Of a DNA stretch of 64,000 nt, positions 35,830 through 47,355 are shown in pieces. The stretch comes from Dipteris shenzhenensis. Its lineage: Eukaryota > Polypodiophyta > Polypodiopsida > Gleicheniales. The stretch lies in NCBI GenBank assembly GCA_047967505.1, contig CM106540.1; one strand, 5' to 3'. The notes beneath the pieces are model-generated. The model was not told the DNA's origin. It did no database searches and was given only the letters and a program-made list of their open reading frames with translations. Each line of letters opens with the position of its first letter. The stretch's first letter is position 1. The translations under genes were made by a program, and so were the position numbers.

Positions 35830-37241
35830 TGATCCCATCGCACCAGCAAAAAGAAGTGTCGAAAGATAACAGGGCCTATCTCACATCCAACTTCCCATAT
35901 CTAACCACTCTTTCTGCCAACCTCATAACCTCACTTACCCTTGCTGCTACCACTCTCTTAACCTTCACCGGGCTCCATCCTAACATCTATTCTCTCCATC
36001 GTCTCTTTGCTCATGCCTCTCACTATTTTTAACTAACCCAACAGTCACAAACTTACGAGCCCCTCACACCTAGCTTCTTCCCCTCCCCTCCTTTGGGATT
36101 ACCAAGCTGCTCAAATCATTTGCCAAGTTCTTCCCCCCCTCCCCTCTGCTACGCCTTCCAAGGTGCGATGGGATCATCAACTACATGGGTGGGATGTCGG
36201 TTATGTCGTACCTTGCAAATAACAGTGATGGCCTTTGTAGCAATGGCAACAAACCTGCAATAACCCTGAGGGGAGGACTACCCATGAGACATACATATGC
36301 AATGAAAGCATCCGTCCTGAGTGCTATAAACCCGGCATGTGTAGACAGACATAAGATATTTTTCTTATCTTCGGACAAGTCTTGGCAAATTATGCGCTCA
36401 GGACGGATTCTTTCATTGCATATGTATGCCTCATCGGTAGTCCTCCCCTCAGGGTCATTGCAGGTTTGTTGCCATTGCTACAAAGACCGTCACTATTACT
36501 TACAAGACACGACATAACCGACATCCACCCATGCAGCTGATGATCCCATCGCACCAGCAAAAAGAAGTGTCGAAAGATAACAGGGCCTATCTCACATCCA
36601 ACTTCCCATATCTAACCACTCTTTCTGCCAACCTCATAACCTCACTTACCCTTGCTGCTACCACTCTCTTAACCTTCCCCGGGCCCCATAACATCTATTC
36701 CCTCCATCGTCTCTTTGCTCATGCCTCTCACTATTTTTAACTAACCCAACAGTCACAAACTTACGAGCCCCTTACACCTAGCTTCTTCTCCTCCCCTCCT
36801 TTGGGATTACCAAGCTGCTCAAATCATTTGCCAAGTTCTTCCCCCCCTCCCCTCTGCTACGCCTTCCAAGGTGCGATGGGATCATCAGCTACATGGGTGG
36901 GATGTCGGTTATGTCGTACCTTGCAAATAACAGTGATGGCCTTTGTAGCAATGGCAACAAACCTGCAATAACCCTGAGGGGAGGACTACCCATGAGACAT
37001 ACATATGCAATGAAAGCATCCGTCTTGAGTGCTATAAACCCGGCATGTGTAGACAGACATAAGATATTTTTCTTATCTTCGGACAAGTCTTGGCAAATTA
37101 TGCGTAGGGTTTTGATCCCCATAGAACGTTTCCATTTGATTCTTGGATGAGCAGATATGATCCTGATTTGGAGTTGCTTTTATTAGATAAGCACACGTAT
37201 ATTAGGGTGATCTTCTACTTGTAGAGCAGTCACAAGCTCTT
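35820..37241. repeat. Duplicated palindrome centre, unit B (711-bp period)
   Basis: The spacer begins at 35,820 (gcagctgatgatcccatcgc) and again at 36,531. Between the two spacers lie an inverted copy of the C-terminal domain (36,180-36,390) and a direct partial copy (36,391-36,530). The order is therefore left arm end, spacer, right arm start, left arm end, spacer, right arm start. Confidence 0.85.
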
Positions 37242-39533
37242 GGTACACCACCGTTGTGTATTGTAGTGGGGCTTCATTGGTGTTGTCTTCCAATGCCTCA
37301 TTGTTGTGCATTAGCAATTAGAGTTCAAGCTTGGAGATGATTATCTTTTGGGAGTGCATCTCATTCATTTTTTCTGAGTATTACTGGTAGATGGTTGTAT
37401 ATAACTCCTTAAGCTTTCTCATTTGCAAGGTCACCTTTGTCTGTTGAGGAATGTCTTCAGTAGTATTGGACCATCGGTCCAAGACTTATGCTTGTGAAGT
37501 GCTGGCCTCTTGAGCAGTAGCAAGTTGGTCTTTTAAGATTCTGCATTCCCTTGTAAGCTCGTCAATGCTGAAGGCAAGTACTGCCAAAGATTGTTTCATG
37601 TCTTCAAGCTTGTCTTTGCAATCATGGAGGTCTTTTTCTTTGTGAATTAGAGTCAGTCGAACTTCTGCCACTATCTCCATCTGTTGAACATCTGCGTGAA
37701 GTGCTGGCCTCTTGAGCGGTTGGTCCTTTAAGATTCTGCATTCCCTTGTAAGCTCGTCAAAGCTGAAGGCAAGTACTACCAAAGATTGTTTCATGTCTTC
37801 AAGCTTGTCTTTGCAATCCTGGAGCTCTTTTTCTTTGTAAATTAGAGTCAGTCGACATTCTGCCACTATCTTCGTCTGTTCAACATGTGCGGATGTCAAG
37901 AAGTTATAGTAGGTCTGTAGGATTGCCATTGCTTGTACTGCTGTTGTCAGCTGTGTTTGACTTTGGTGGAGGTTGGAGGTCACATCTCTCACTGTCTTCT
38001 CTTGAGCTTGAAGAGCTTGGTTCATGCGCAGTTCTTCTACCTCCTCATCATCTATCTGCGCCCGAAGTCCCTTGCCTCTATGGCGATTGCCTGGAATTAG
38101 TCTTTGATTTCTATTGGAATCTATATGTCCAATTCTCTTGCATATTCTTCCTTGGCCAAGCTAGTGAATAGTTCTGACATGTGGGTCATTTGGCTAGCTT
38201 GATGTTAGAGAATGACAGACGGTGATGAGGTTTGGCCATACTGCTGATACAGGTGGTGCCCATGTAGCCATCCCGATGATTCTGTAGTACTTGGGGGAGG
38301 TTGTTCCAATGGTATTTCAGTCTCTTGTATACAATAGTCATACTATTGATCTGGCACTAGCTCCCCTTGTGGCTCATCGACTGGCATGGCATCGATGGGC
38401 GGTTCTAGTGCTGATGTAGCCTCAGGCTCTGGTGCCGATCTTTCGTCAGGTTCTGTGGTGCTGATCTTGCCTCAGACTCTAGTTGTTGTTGTTGTTGGAA
38501 ATAAATTAGTTGCAGTTGAACACCGAGTTGTAGCATCTCGTGAGACAATGCCTCAATCCCGATCTCTAGAATAGGTATTTCTTCTAAGGCATCTGTACTT
38601 ATTAATGTGATAGTATGAGACGTTGGTGACCGCTGGTGAGAAAGGTATGTCCAACTCCTCAATTAGTTTTGGTGACTAGGGCAGAGTCATTTCTCTGCAC
38701 TTATCAATGTGATAGTAGGAGAAGTTGGTAGGGTATGTCCAACTCCTCAATTGGTTTTGGTGACTGGGACAGAGTCATTTCTCTTTCTTGTAATTCTTTT
38801 TTTATGATTTTAGCGAATAAGTGTGGAATTTTTCATTTTTGGCCTGATGAACTATCTACTTTCTTTGTAAAGAAGATGACTAAGTGCTGGACCCATTCTT
38901 GTTTTAGCTTCCTACTCAGCAAAACAAATGTGCGGAGTAGAAGTAATTGGGACAAAGTCATTTCTCTGCACTTATCAATGTGATAGTAGGAGAAGTTGGT
39001 AGGGTATGTCCAACTCCTCAATTGGTTTTGGTGACTGGGACAGAGTTATTTCTCTTTCTTGTAGTTCTTTTTTTTATGATTATAGCCAATAAGTGCGGAA
39101 TTTTACATTTTTGGCTTGATGAACCATCTAGTTTCTTTGTAAAGAAGATGACCAAGTGCTGGACCCAGTCTTCTTTTAGCTTCCTACTTAGCAAAACAAA
39201 TGTGCGGAGCGTAAGTGATCGATTCTTGCCGCACTTAACCCGCAGGATTGTGGATAGGAATTGTGCTGCTTCCTTGAGGCGATGGTTAAGAATTGTGCGA
39301 AGCAATATGCCATCCCTATGGAACAGTGTGCCCTTGGTGAGAAGAGATTGTACTTCGAGAAACGTTGCATCGGCAAGCCGTGTAAGATATTTGGCACCTT
39401 GTGTTGGAAGTGAGAAAGCTTGTGTTCTTTCAGCGACCACGGAAGATTTCCATGTTTGTCGCGGTGGATACCCCGGAGAGGTTGGATGCTCCCCATCTGT
39501 AATACTCTGATTCCTCGGTGCGTGGACTAGCGC

Positions 39534-40535
39534 ATGAATGACGCTAGGAGTGCGCCAGGGGGAACATCGCGCTCTCCGGCACGGCCTCGGGAGCCTGCAA
39601 CTCCAGTATCGGCACGTACAACCCGCGAGGAACGGCATGACAGATATGTGGCTCAACGTGATCTTCTCTTCGGCTTCTTCACGGATAGTGAGAGTAGTAG
39701 CCGCTCTGACACACCTCCGCTGATCCCAGGAGAGGAAGGTCCAGTCGTTTCCGGTGTTCAGGAGGAAGGCGAATCCTCCGGACGCAGTAGCCCGTTCGAT
39801 TTAACAAGTACTCCTCCGGAAGACGAAGCGTCACCGTTGCGGAATTCCCCACCACCGAGTCCCAGGAGACGGAGGGGTGGTGTGCCTGCAGGAAGCGGAG
39901 CCCCAGGTCCGTCACCAGATCCCGGTAGGGGAGGTGGAGGCGGTGGAGGCGGAGGCGGGGGTGGAGTTCCGGCGGTAAGTAGCGCGGCTATTCCACCACT
40001 GGTACCCAGGATGACGGTGAAGTACCCCAAGTTTTCGGGACGGGATAAGGAGGATGCGGATGCACATATACTGTCATTTGAGATGGCATGGATGGTAAAT
40101 ACCGCTCCACCAGTGCAGGCGACAGATCTTATGAAGATGGCGACTTTCATCCCGACACTGCAGAAGCAGGCGGCAGTATGGATCGCGCAATATGGAGCTA
40201 CCCATTTCGCCACGTTTGATCTACTGCGGGATGCTTTTTTGCTCCGGTTTCGGGAGGACAAGACCCGTGTTCATGTCCTGGCCAAACTGGGAAAACTGGA
40301 ACAGAAGAACCAAGAAGTGGAGGCGTATGCGGCCAGGTTTCGGTCGTTGATCCGCCGCCTCGATGCAGCAACTACCCCGGCAGTCCCCATCCAAAATGCT
40401 TACTTCATAGAGGGGCTGAATAAAGGATTGAAAAGGTCCCTGGCATCGTTGGATCTGGAAGCTCTTTCATTGGAAGAAGTCGTCCAAGCAGCGGTGAGGG
40501 CGGAACAAGTTCTGTTTACTTCCAAGCAGCGGTGA
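39534..40535 (+). pseudogene. Gag, plus-strand arm of the fold-back
   Basis: Open for 333 codons. The N-terminus is Arg/Ser/Pro-rich (MNDARSAPGGTSRS), followed by an acidic/Pro-rich segment, a poly-Gly tract (about residues 130-145) and a capsid region (KYPKFSGRDKEDADAHILSF, WIAQYGATHF, FLLRFREDKTRVHV). The frame is cut after LFTSK by the junction to the central gag, so the nucleocapsid is missing. Only a few residues differ from the opposite arm. As capsid it would form virus-like particles; here it is truncated. Confidence 0.85.
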
Positions 40536-41004
40536 GGGCGGTCGCAGTTGTAGCCTTCTCCGTCAATTGTTCCGTCAGCCGCAGGTGTTCTTGAGTTTGG
40601 GCGACAATCGCCGTCCTTGCTTCCTTCATATCTTGCTGTCGCCGTGCATCCATCTGTTGGAATCGTAACAACTGCTCCTGCAGCTGTTGATTGCGTTCGA
40701 GCAGCCTGGCATTTTCCTGGCGCAACCTCGCCTCATTCTCCTCCAGCTGCCCCTTCTGAAAACATTGGAGCAAGCGCTCCGCCAACCGTCGTGCCGTGAC
40801 CAGATCATAGGTCTCCACCGGCGGAGATAGCTGCAGCTCACCACTCCCCCTTGGGACTACACGGGTTTCCTCCTGACATGCCTGTCTCCCCGAACTGTCC
40901 TCCCGAGTGTGGACTGAGCTTTCCCCTGGCAAGGCCTCCGCTTCCGGGCGGGTTTGTCGCAGAGAGCGCGATGTTCCCCCTGGCTCACTCCCAGCGTCAT
41001 TCAT
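40516..41004 (-). CDS. Related gag N-terminal fragment with coiled coil
   Basis: A 162-codon frame starting with MNDAGSEPGGTSRS, like its neighbours, but then different: Arg/Glu-rich, with a heptad-patterned coiled coil at about residues 80-155 (LEENEARLRQENARLLERN and following). It has the leader found before the other gags (about 41,005-41,100). It ends at the junction with the plus-strand arm, so the capsid is missing. It could be the N-terminus of a sister family whose gag carries a coiled coil. Confidence 0.6.
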   Translation of the reverse strand: MNDAGSEPGGTSRSLRQTRPEAEALPGESSVHTREDSSGRQACQEETRVVPRGSGELQLSPPVETYDLVTARRLAERLLQCFQKGQLEENEARLRQENARLLERNQQLQEQLLRFQQMDARRQQDMKEARTAIVAQTQEHLRLTEQLTEKATTATALTAAWK

Positions 41005-41027
41005 GCGCTAGTCCACGCACCGAGGAA

Positions 41028-42500
41028 TTAGAGTATTACAGATGGGGAGCATCCAACATCTCCGGGGTATCCACCGCGACGAACATGGAAATCTTCCGTG
41101 GTCGCCAAAGTGTTAGCCCTCTCTACTCTGAAGACTAACTCGAAACGCACTACTGCGACAGATTTACATGCGTAATCGAACTTCAGAATTGCGTATGAAA
41201 ATGCATAGAGTAGAACAGTGAGCGCACACCACCGCTCATTCAAACCGCATTCCTCTGCTAAGTGTCCTGCATTCCGGCACCGATTACACCAAGTATCCTT
41301 GCGAACTTTTGAAGAGGACCCTATTCCACTATCCCGGCTTTTGGCTCCGGCAGCAGATCCTTCCGGAAATAACTTCCCTGCCGCTTTTCCAGCCTTCCGC
41401 CTCATGGAACGTTTGTCCTCCTCCTCATCCAACTGATCCAACTCCTCCTCATTATCGGTATCGGAGTCTCCCTCAGCCTCCTCATACTTCACTTTTCCTT
41501 TCCTTCCCTTGGAAGTAAACAGAACTTGTTCCGCCCTCACCGCTGCTTGGACGACTTCTTCCAATGAAAGAGCTTCCAGATCCAACGATGCCAGGGACCT
41601 TTTCAATCCTTTATTCAGCCCCTCCATGAAGTAAGCATTTTGGATGGGGACTGCCGGGGTAGTTGCTGCATCGAGGCGGCGGATCAACGACCGAAACCTG
41701 GCCGCATACGCCTCCACTTCTTGGTTCTTCTGTTCCAGTTTCCCCAGTTTGGCCAGGACATGAACACGGGTCTTGTCCTCCCGAAACCGGAGCAAAAAAG
41801 CATCCCGCAGTAGATCAAACGTGGCGAAATGGGTAGCTCCATATTGCGCGATCCATACTGCCGCCTGCTTCTGCAGTGTCGGGATGAAAGTCGCCATCTT
41901 CATAAGATCTGTCGCCTGCACTGGTGGAGCGGTATTCACCATCCATGCCATCTCAAATGACAGTATATGTGCATCCGCATCCTCCTTATCCCGTCCCGAA
42001 AACTTGGGGTACTTCACCGTCATCCTGGGTACCAGTGGTGGAATAGCCGCGCTACTTACCGCCGGAACTCCACCCCCGCCTCCGCCTCCACCGCCTCCAC
42101 CTCCCCTACCGGGATCTGGTGACGGACCTGGGGCTCCGCTTCCTGCAGGCACACCACCCCTCCGTCTCCTGGGACTCGGTGGTGGGGAATTCCGCAACGG
42201 TGACGCTTCGTCTTCCGGAGGAGTACTTGTTAAATCGAACGGGCTACTGCGTCCGGAGGATTCGCCTTCCTCCTGAACACCGGAAACGACTGGACCTTCC
42301 TCTCCTGGGATCAGCGGAGGTGTGTCAGAGCGGCTACTACTCTCACTATCCGTGAAGAAGCCGAAGAGAAGATCACGTTGAGCCACATATCTGTCATGCC
42401 GTTCCTCGCGGGTTGTACGTGCCGATACTGGAGTTGCAGGCTCCCGAGGCCGTGCCAGAGAGCGCGATGTTCCCCCTGGCGCACTCCCAGCGTCATTCAT
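41028..42500 (-). pseudogene. Gag, minus-strand arm of the fold-back, with zinc knuckle
   Basis: 490-codon frame. Residues 1-335 match the plus-strand arm. It continues through a Lys-rich and acidic segment (EGDSDTDNEEELDQLDEEED) to a zinc knuckle CNRCRNAGHLAEEC (C-x2-C-x4-H-x4-C, about 41,250). The last 60 or so residues read through non-gag sequence into the leader of the central gag, so the natural C-terminus and all of pol are lost. A good nucleocapsid remnant; no protease seen. Confidence 0.85.
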
Positions 42501-43253
42501 GCGCTAGTCCACGCACCGAGGAATCAGAATATTACAGATAGGGAGCATCCAACCTCTCCGGGGTATCCACCGCGACAAACATGGAAACCTTAGTGGGCTT
42601 TGATATACAATGATTGTACCGTACTTGCCAACCTTTGCATTACTGGAGTGGTAAGAATAGAGAAAGTCTTTGATATATGTGGTCATTGTAGGATTGTCCT
42701 CAAAGGATTTTAGGCTCTTATACAAACATCCTAGATCCCTTAGCTCTAAGTAAGATGTTGCTTCCTGGGACAGAGCATAAGTCAATGTGGGTGGCCAAAC
42801 AAGTTCCAGCGACTGGGCCCTATCAATGGCTATGTAGGTCGGTGGTGACTGGGTGGCATTTGTTCTTCTTGGTCATGCATTGAATCCTCTTCGGAGCTAT
42901 TGCTCTGGATCATAAATGCCTGTGGTCGTCATGGTTGAGAGGATGTAGATGACTGCGAACTCTGGAGGGGGTCTCGTGGTTGAGGCGGTGGGCTCTTTCT
43001 GTGCATCCTCTTTAGTGACGGCATCTTCTCTGAACCTGAATGCTCTCTAAGTCTTTCTTGATTGTTGAGGACCAATGGACGGTGGGTAGATAGCTAGGTT
43101 ATCGCTGCGAGATGGGCTCGAAGTAACTTACCATGTGAGGATGGGAGTAGGGTGGTGGTCGATGGAGAGGGGCGAGTATCTTGCGTAGGGCTCGGAATGG
43201 GAAAGATAATGGAGGCAAGATGTGAAGGATGAAGAATGAGGGGGTGGAGTGGG

Positions 43254-43262
43254 TATTTATAG
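43254..43262 (-). promoter_or_regulatory. TATA box upstream of CC gene, right arm B
   Basis: The minus strand reads CTATAAATA in the same context as at 10,147-10,155, with the same C/T-rich leader and the GTAAGT word after the first ATG. Its conservation in both right arms is expected from the block duplication and is not independent evidence of function. Confidence 0.5.
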
Positions 43263-43464
43263 GAAATGGATTTAGGTTTAGTGTTAAACCGTAAACTCTT
43301 CTCGAGCCGTAACTTTTTATGGTTAGTACGGTTTGCTCTTCTGCAAAAACGTGAAATGATCAAAATTGCAAGCTCTACGCATTTGGGTCCACTACCTAGC
43401 CCGATTGTTTATCAAGTGGCTTCTTTTTAAGAAATAAAGAAAATTTCTTAAGGTAGTAACCCAA

Positions 43465-43703
43465 GGGTGATGCTTGGGATTGATATGTTTGGCTAGAAAT
43501 GGAAAAAAATTTACTCTCCTTGCCCTTGAGTATTATGTTTGTGAAAGTTCGAAGTAGTTTATTTTTTAAACATACCTATGTATGTTTACTCGTTACTTGA
43601 GACGCTAGTCTCCCTCACAGCGGCGCCAAATGTTGGCTCTTTTCCACAGTTTCCGCGGGAAGAGCAAGGTTTTCTCAGTTTGCAGCGTTCCGAGGCTTTT
43701 TGT
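43465..43703 (+). mobile_element. Family X LTR end, PBS and truncated leader, unit B
   Basis: Third copy of the X LTR end (acccaagggtgatgcttggg...) with GGCGCCAAATGTTGG at 43,622. The leader breaks off at ...gaggctttttgtc and joins directly to the X gag zinc-knuckle region. The gag capsid region and the whole chromovirus A locus of unit A are absent here. Confidence 0.65.
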
Positions 43704-45235
43704 CCACCGCCAAGGTTGTGGTACCATATCTGCGTCGTCAGCGGCCTTGATGAAAACAGTTGCATCCTCAACATGCGCAACAACTCGCCTCGATCTCAAC
43801 AATACCAAGCGGCACCCACGCAATGTACAGGTAACCGATACTTACACAAGCGTCCCTAGCTCGAAGACTAAATCATGTTCCCGTTCGGACATAAGTCCCA
43901 CAACTACTCAGGAATTCGAATCCACGACCATATCCAAGAGCACTAAATCCAGCTCCTCAAGCAGTTCCAATACATCAGTTACAAGCGGAAGAAGTAGACT
44001 CGTCGTTTGAGTATAAAATAGAGTACCTAGTGTACTATGTAGAAGATGCAGAGGGTCTAATACCAGTTTATGCAAATCAAGTATGTCCCAACACATATCG
44101 AGCACCAATCAAGGCTACGGTTGTGGTGAAAATCACCCGATCGCAGAGTGCCCTCATCGTGGTATCCCCGCTACTTTCCAACCACTCTCTGCAGAGATTG
44201 TGGCATAGGACATGCCTGTATGGATTGTTCCATGAAAAATAATGTCCCACAACAAACAGAGGTTAGGCCTGATGTCCCAATCAGCATCATTGGGATGGAC
44301 CATCAAAGTCTGGGTCTGGCAAGTATAATATCATAACCTGTAAATGTAATTACATGCCAACAGAAAGAGACACCAAGGATCCTAACATTCCAATCCAACC
44401 AAAGCAACTTCTTAAAAGAGACACCAAGGATCCTAACATTCCAATCCAACCAAAGCAACTTCTTAAAAAGAAAGCATAAGTGCCTCCACCTCCGCCAGGC
44501 AATGAGCAGCCGAGCTTATCTACATCAACTCTCGAGCCTCAAATAAAAAAAGATGCATACCCAAATGCAGAGGTGGAGAAGGCTTGCTTTCAGGCACTTC
44601 AACAATGGGTACAAAAGGAACAAGCTTAATTTGAGGCTGAGAAACAAGCTCGAGACCCAATCAATGACTTGGTTCCACAAAGTATTGATACTGTACTCGA
44701 GCCTCTGTTCCAACAATAGACTCCACAACATAATGTACCGCCACGTCAACTTGAAGGAGCCGCACTCTCTAGCATCCTGAGTTGCCCTGTGTCAATTTCC
44801 ATCGGAATCCTTCTACGAAATTGTCCCAATCTCTGGGAGAGTTTCAAAAGATGGATTGAACTCGCAAATCCTCCTCCACCTATAAACGACATCAAAGATA
44901 TTCCTGTGCGGATGGGTGAGAGAGATGACATACGCAACATTACTGTGCCTTTGATCCACAAGACATGTAATGAAGTCCAAGCCATAGTGGATGGTGAAGC
45001 ATGTGTAAATGTCATATCAAAGAAGCTCTACGAAGAATGGGATCTCCCACCAATGCAAAAGACTAATTTCAACATACGCCTTGTCGATGATTCACGGGCT
45101 AAACCCTTGGGAATAGTAAATAGCGTGTCCACAAAGATCGCACGAGTCCGCTTTTCCCTTCAATTCACAATCTTGGATCTCTGCAAAAAATCCTATCAAA
45201 TCTTACTGGGATGTCTTTGGTTATAGGAAGCATCA
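43704..45235 (+). pseudogene. Family X nucleocapsid and protease, unit B
   Basis: Counterpart of 20,524-21,709 plus 23,519-23,780 without the chromovirus B insertion. The CRDCGIGHACMDC knuckle lies near 44,189. The segment containing gagacaccaaggatcctaac is tandemly repeated at about 44,364 and 44,418. The protease frame (44,789-45,226) reads AIVDGEACVNV near 44,982: the DGG of unit A is DGE here, so the active site is altered. It ends at a TAG near 45,224. Confidence 0.75.
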
Positions 45236-46180
45236 GTCCTCCATAGCTGGGGAACTGATAGACTGACAATCCAGAATTGTGGCACCACAGTCAGGGTCAA
45301 TGTGGGAACAGGAGCTATAAAACCAATTGTGCCTAGAGCATCGGATGACACATCTTCAACGACAATCTCAAGCAAATCAGCTCCCTTGCAACAACATGCC
45401 ATAGCGGGCGATTCACAAAGCAAGGTGAATAACTGGATACAAACATTGGCAACCATCGACAACTGCCATTCATTAGACCCCATCTTCTCGCTAGGCGCTA
45501 CAGGCAGATCCTCCACTCACACATGAAGAACCAATCGATCTAGAGATGCCATTCTTTATGGCTGGAATAATGAACCTGAAGAAGCATTCATTAGATCCCA
45601 TCTTCTCACAGATAGATACTAAGGCGCTACAGGCAGATCCTCCACTCACACATGAAGAACCAATCGATCTAGAGATGCCATTCTTTATGGCTGACCTCGA
45701 GTGGGATAATGAACCTGAAGAAGGTACCCATACCAATGATGACTCAGATTTTCCTTGGGACCTTGAAACAGAGGCTGAGAATGCTGAAATTGAAGATCAA
45801 ATCTTTGATAATTACTTAGCCATTCTGCATGCCCTAATGGCAGTCAAACTCCCCAAAGTTGAATAACAACAGAAGATCCTGCAAGAAAGCTGAAGGAGGA
45901 AATCGCAGAAAAGCCAAGGTGCTACAGGTAGATCCTCCACTCACACATGAAGAACCAATCGATCTAGAGATGCCATTCTTTATGGCTGACCTCGAGTGGG
46001 ATAATGAACCTGAAGAAGGTACCCATATCAATGATGACTCAGATTTTCCTTGGGACCTTGAAACAGAGAAGCATTCTACAATTGCCTCCGCGAGCATAGA
46101 GACTGAGTACAAGGGTGCATTTCCATTGGGAGTGCTGCAGTTAGTTGGAGCAATAAGAAGCTATACGTTTAGCACATAGA
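45236..46180 (+). pseudogene. Family X linker, unit B
   Basis: Acidic linker between protease and RT, with the HSLDPIFSQID / ALQADPP..DLEMPFF modules at about 45,465, 45,580 and 45,915. Frames are open at 45,546-45,866 and 45,859-46,179, with breaks between them. The function of this segment is unknown. Confidence 0.6.
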
Positions 46181-47355
46181 CCGAGTGTACAGGGATACAA
46201 CTATGGCTACATGTGAGGTAGCTTGGTTTCGGGAAGCTAATTGTAGATATGGATCAGTTAGTTGATAAAGAAGTCATCATATATTGTGACAAGATTACCA
46301 ACATAATGCTTGCTAATAACCCCATCTTAAAAAATGTGAATGCTGCCACAATTAGTGATCACTATCCCCTACCCTTAGCGGAAACAGTGTTGGAAAAGGT
46401 GGCGGGCTCCGAAATATATAGCTTCTTGGATGGCTTTAGTGGCTATAACCAAGTGCAAATTGCTCCTAAAGACCAATCAAAAACAACATTTGCTATAGAA
46501 TGGGGTATTTTTGCATATAGAGTCATGCCATTCGGCCTTTGTAATGCCCCGGCCACATTCCAACGAGTCATGTTCACAGCTTTCAAGTCATTTCTGAATA
46601 AGTTTTTACAAGTGTTCTTGGATGATTTGTGCATCCATTCAGACAAAAAAGACCACTTCAATTGTCTTGAAGCAGTACTAATCAAATGCAGAGAGTATGG
46701 CATCTCCCTAAATCCAACAAAATGCCACTTCTAAATAAGTTTTTACAGGTGTTCTTGGATGATTTGTGCATCCATTCACACAAAAAAGACCACTTCAATT
46801 ATCTTGAAGCAATACTAATTAAATGCAGAGAGTATGGCATCTCCCTAAATCTAACAAAATGCCAGTTCATGGTCACCCATGGAGTTGTTTTGGGAGACAT
46901 CGTCTCTCAACATGGGATTGCAACTGAGATGGGCAAAATCAAAATCATCATGGAATTGCCTTCTCCTACAAATTCCAAAGGTGTACAGGTCTTTATGGGA
47001 CATGCCGGCTATTATAGAAGATTTATTTTGCGGTACGCCATGATAGCTAGACCACTTTACAAATTATTAGTGGAATTCTTATGGACCGAAGAGTGTGACC
47101 AAGCCTTTAAGCTTTTAAAGTGGTGCCTAATCACAGCACCCATCCTTATATCTCCTAATTGGGATATTGATTTTCATGTTCATACTGATGGATCCAAGTA
47201 TGCAATTGGGAGTGTGCTTTGTCAACCTGGTGAACATAAGAAAGACTACCCATTCTACTTCGCCAGTCGACAACTCAATGATGTAGAGATCAACTATACC
47301 ACCACAGAAAGAGAAGCCCTAGCAATGGTCTATAGTATAAAGAAATGGTGAGGAC
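46181..47355 (+). pseudogene. Family X reverse transcriptase and RNase H, unit B
   Basis: RT palm at 46,249-46,734: ISDHYPLPLAETVLEKVAGS, SFLDGFSGYNQVQIAPKDQ, MPFGLCNAPATFQRVM and the catalytic VFLDDLCIHS (DD at 46,621-46,626). A 136-137 bp tandem duplication repeats the FLDD segment at about 46,735 and puts a stop at the junction. The thumb (FMGHAGYYRRFI) and RNase H (HTDGSKYAIGSVL, EREALAMVYSIKKW) follow to TGA at about 47,351. The most complete X pol in the window, yet inactive because of the duplication and the cut-off RNase H. Confidence 0.85.

Larger units (their letters stand above)
39420..42590. mobile_element. Fold-back of Ty3/gypsy gag segments
   Basis: Insertion in the right arm whose ends are inverted copies of the same leader (tttgtcgcggtggatacccc) and gag start. 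The arms are gag at 39,534-40,515 (plus) and 42,500 to about 41,500 (minus). A different, related gag (40,516-41,004, minus) sits between them. Unit A holds the uninterrupted site at about 9,430-9,480; about 31 bp of it were lost and no target duplication is visible. Confidence 0.85.
37151..43030 (-). pseudogene. CC gene, right palindrome arm, unit B
   Basis: Minus-strand copy from ATG 43,024, counterpart of the unit A right arm. N-terminal part at 42,504-43,024; conserved domain split by the gag fold-back at 39,420-42,590 and continued at 39,018-39,418, with a second partial copy at 38,833-39,000. The coiled-coil part is open over 37,486-38,025 (two modules), the longest uninterrupted version of that region in the window. 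The C-terminal domain is at 36,889-37,122. A TATA box precedes the gene at 43,254-43,262. Confidence 0.6.

Noticed and set aside
41773-42276. 167-codon frame opposite the fold-back gag (and its twin at 39,758-40,261)
   Set aside because: Antisense shadow of the gag. The poly-Pro tract is only the complement of the gag poly-Gly tract.
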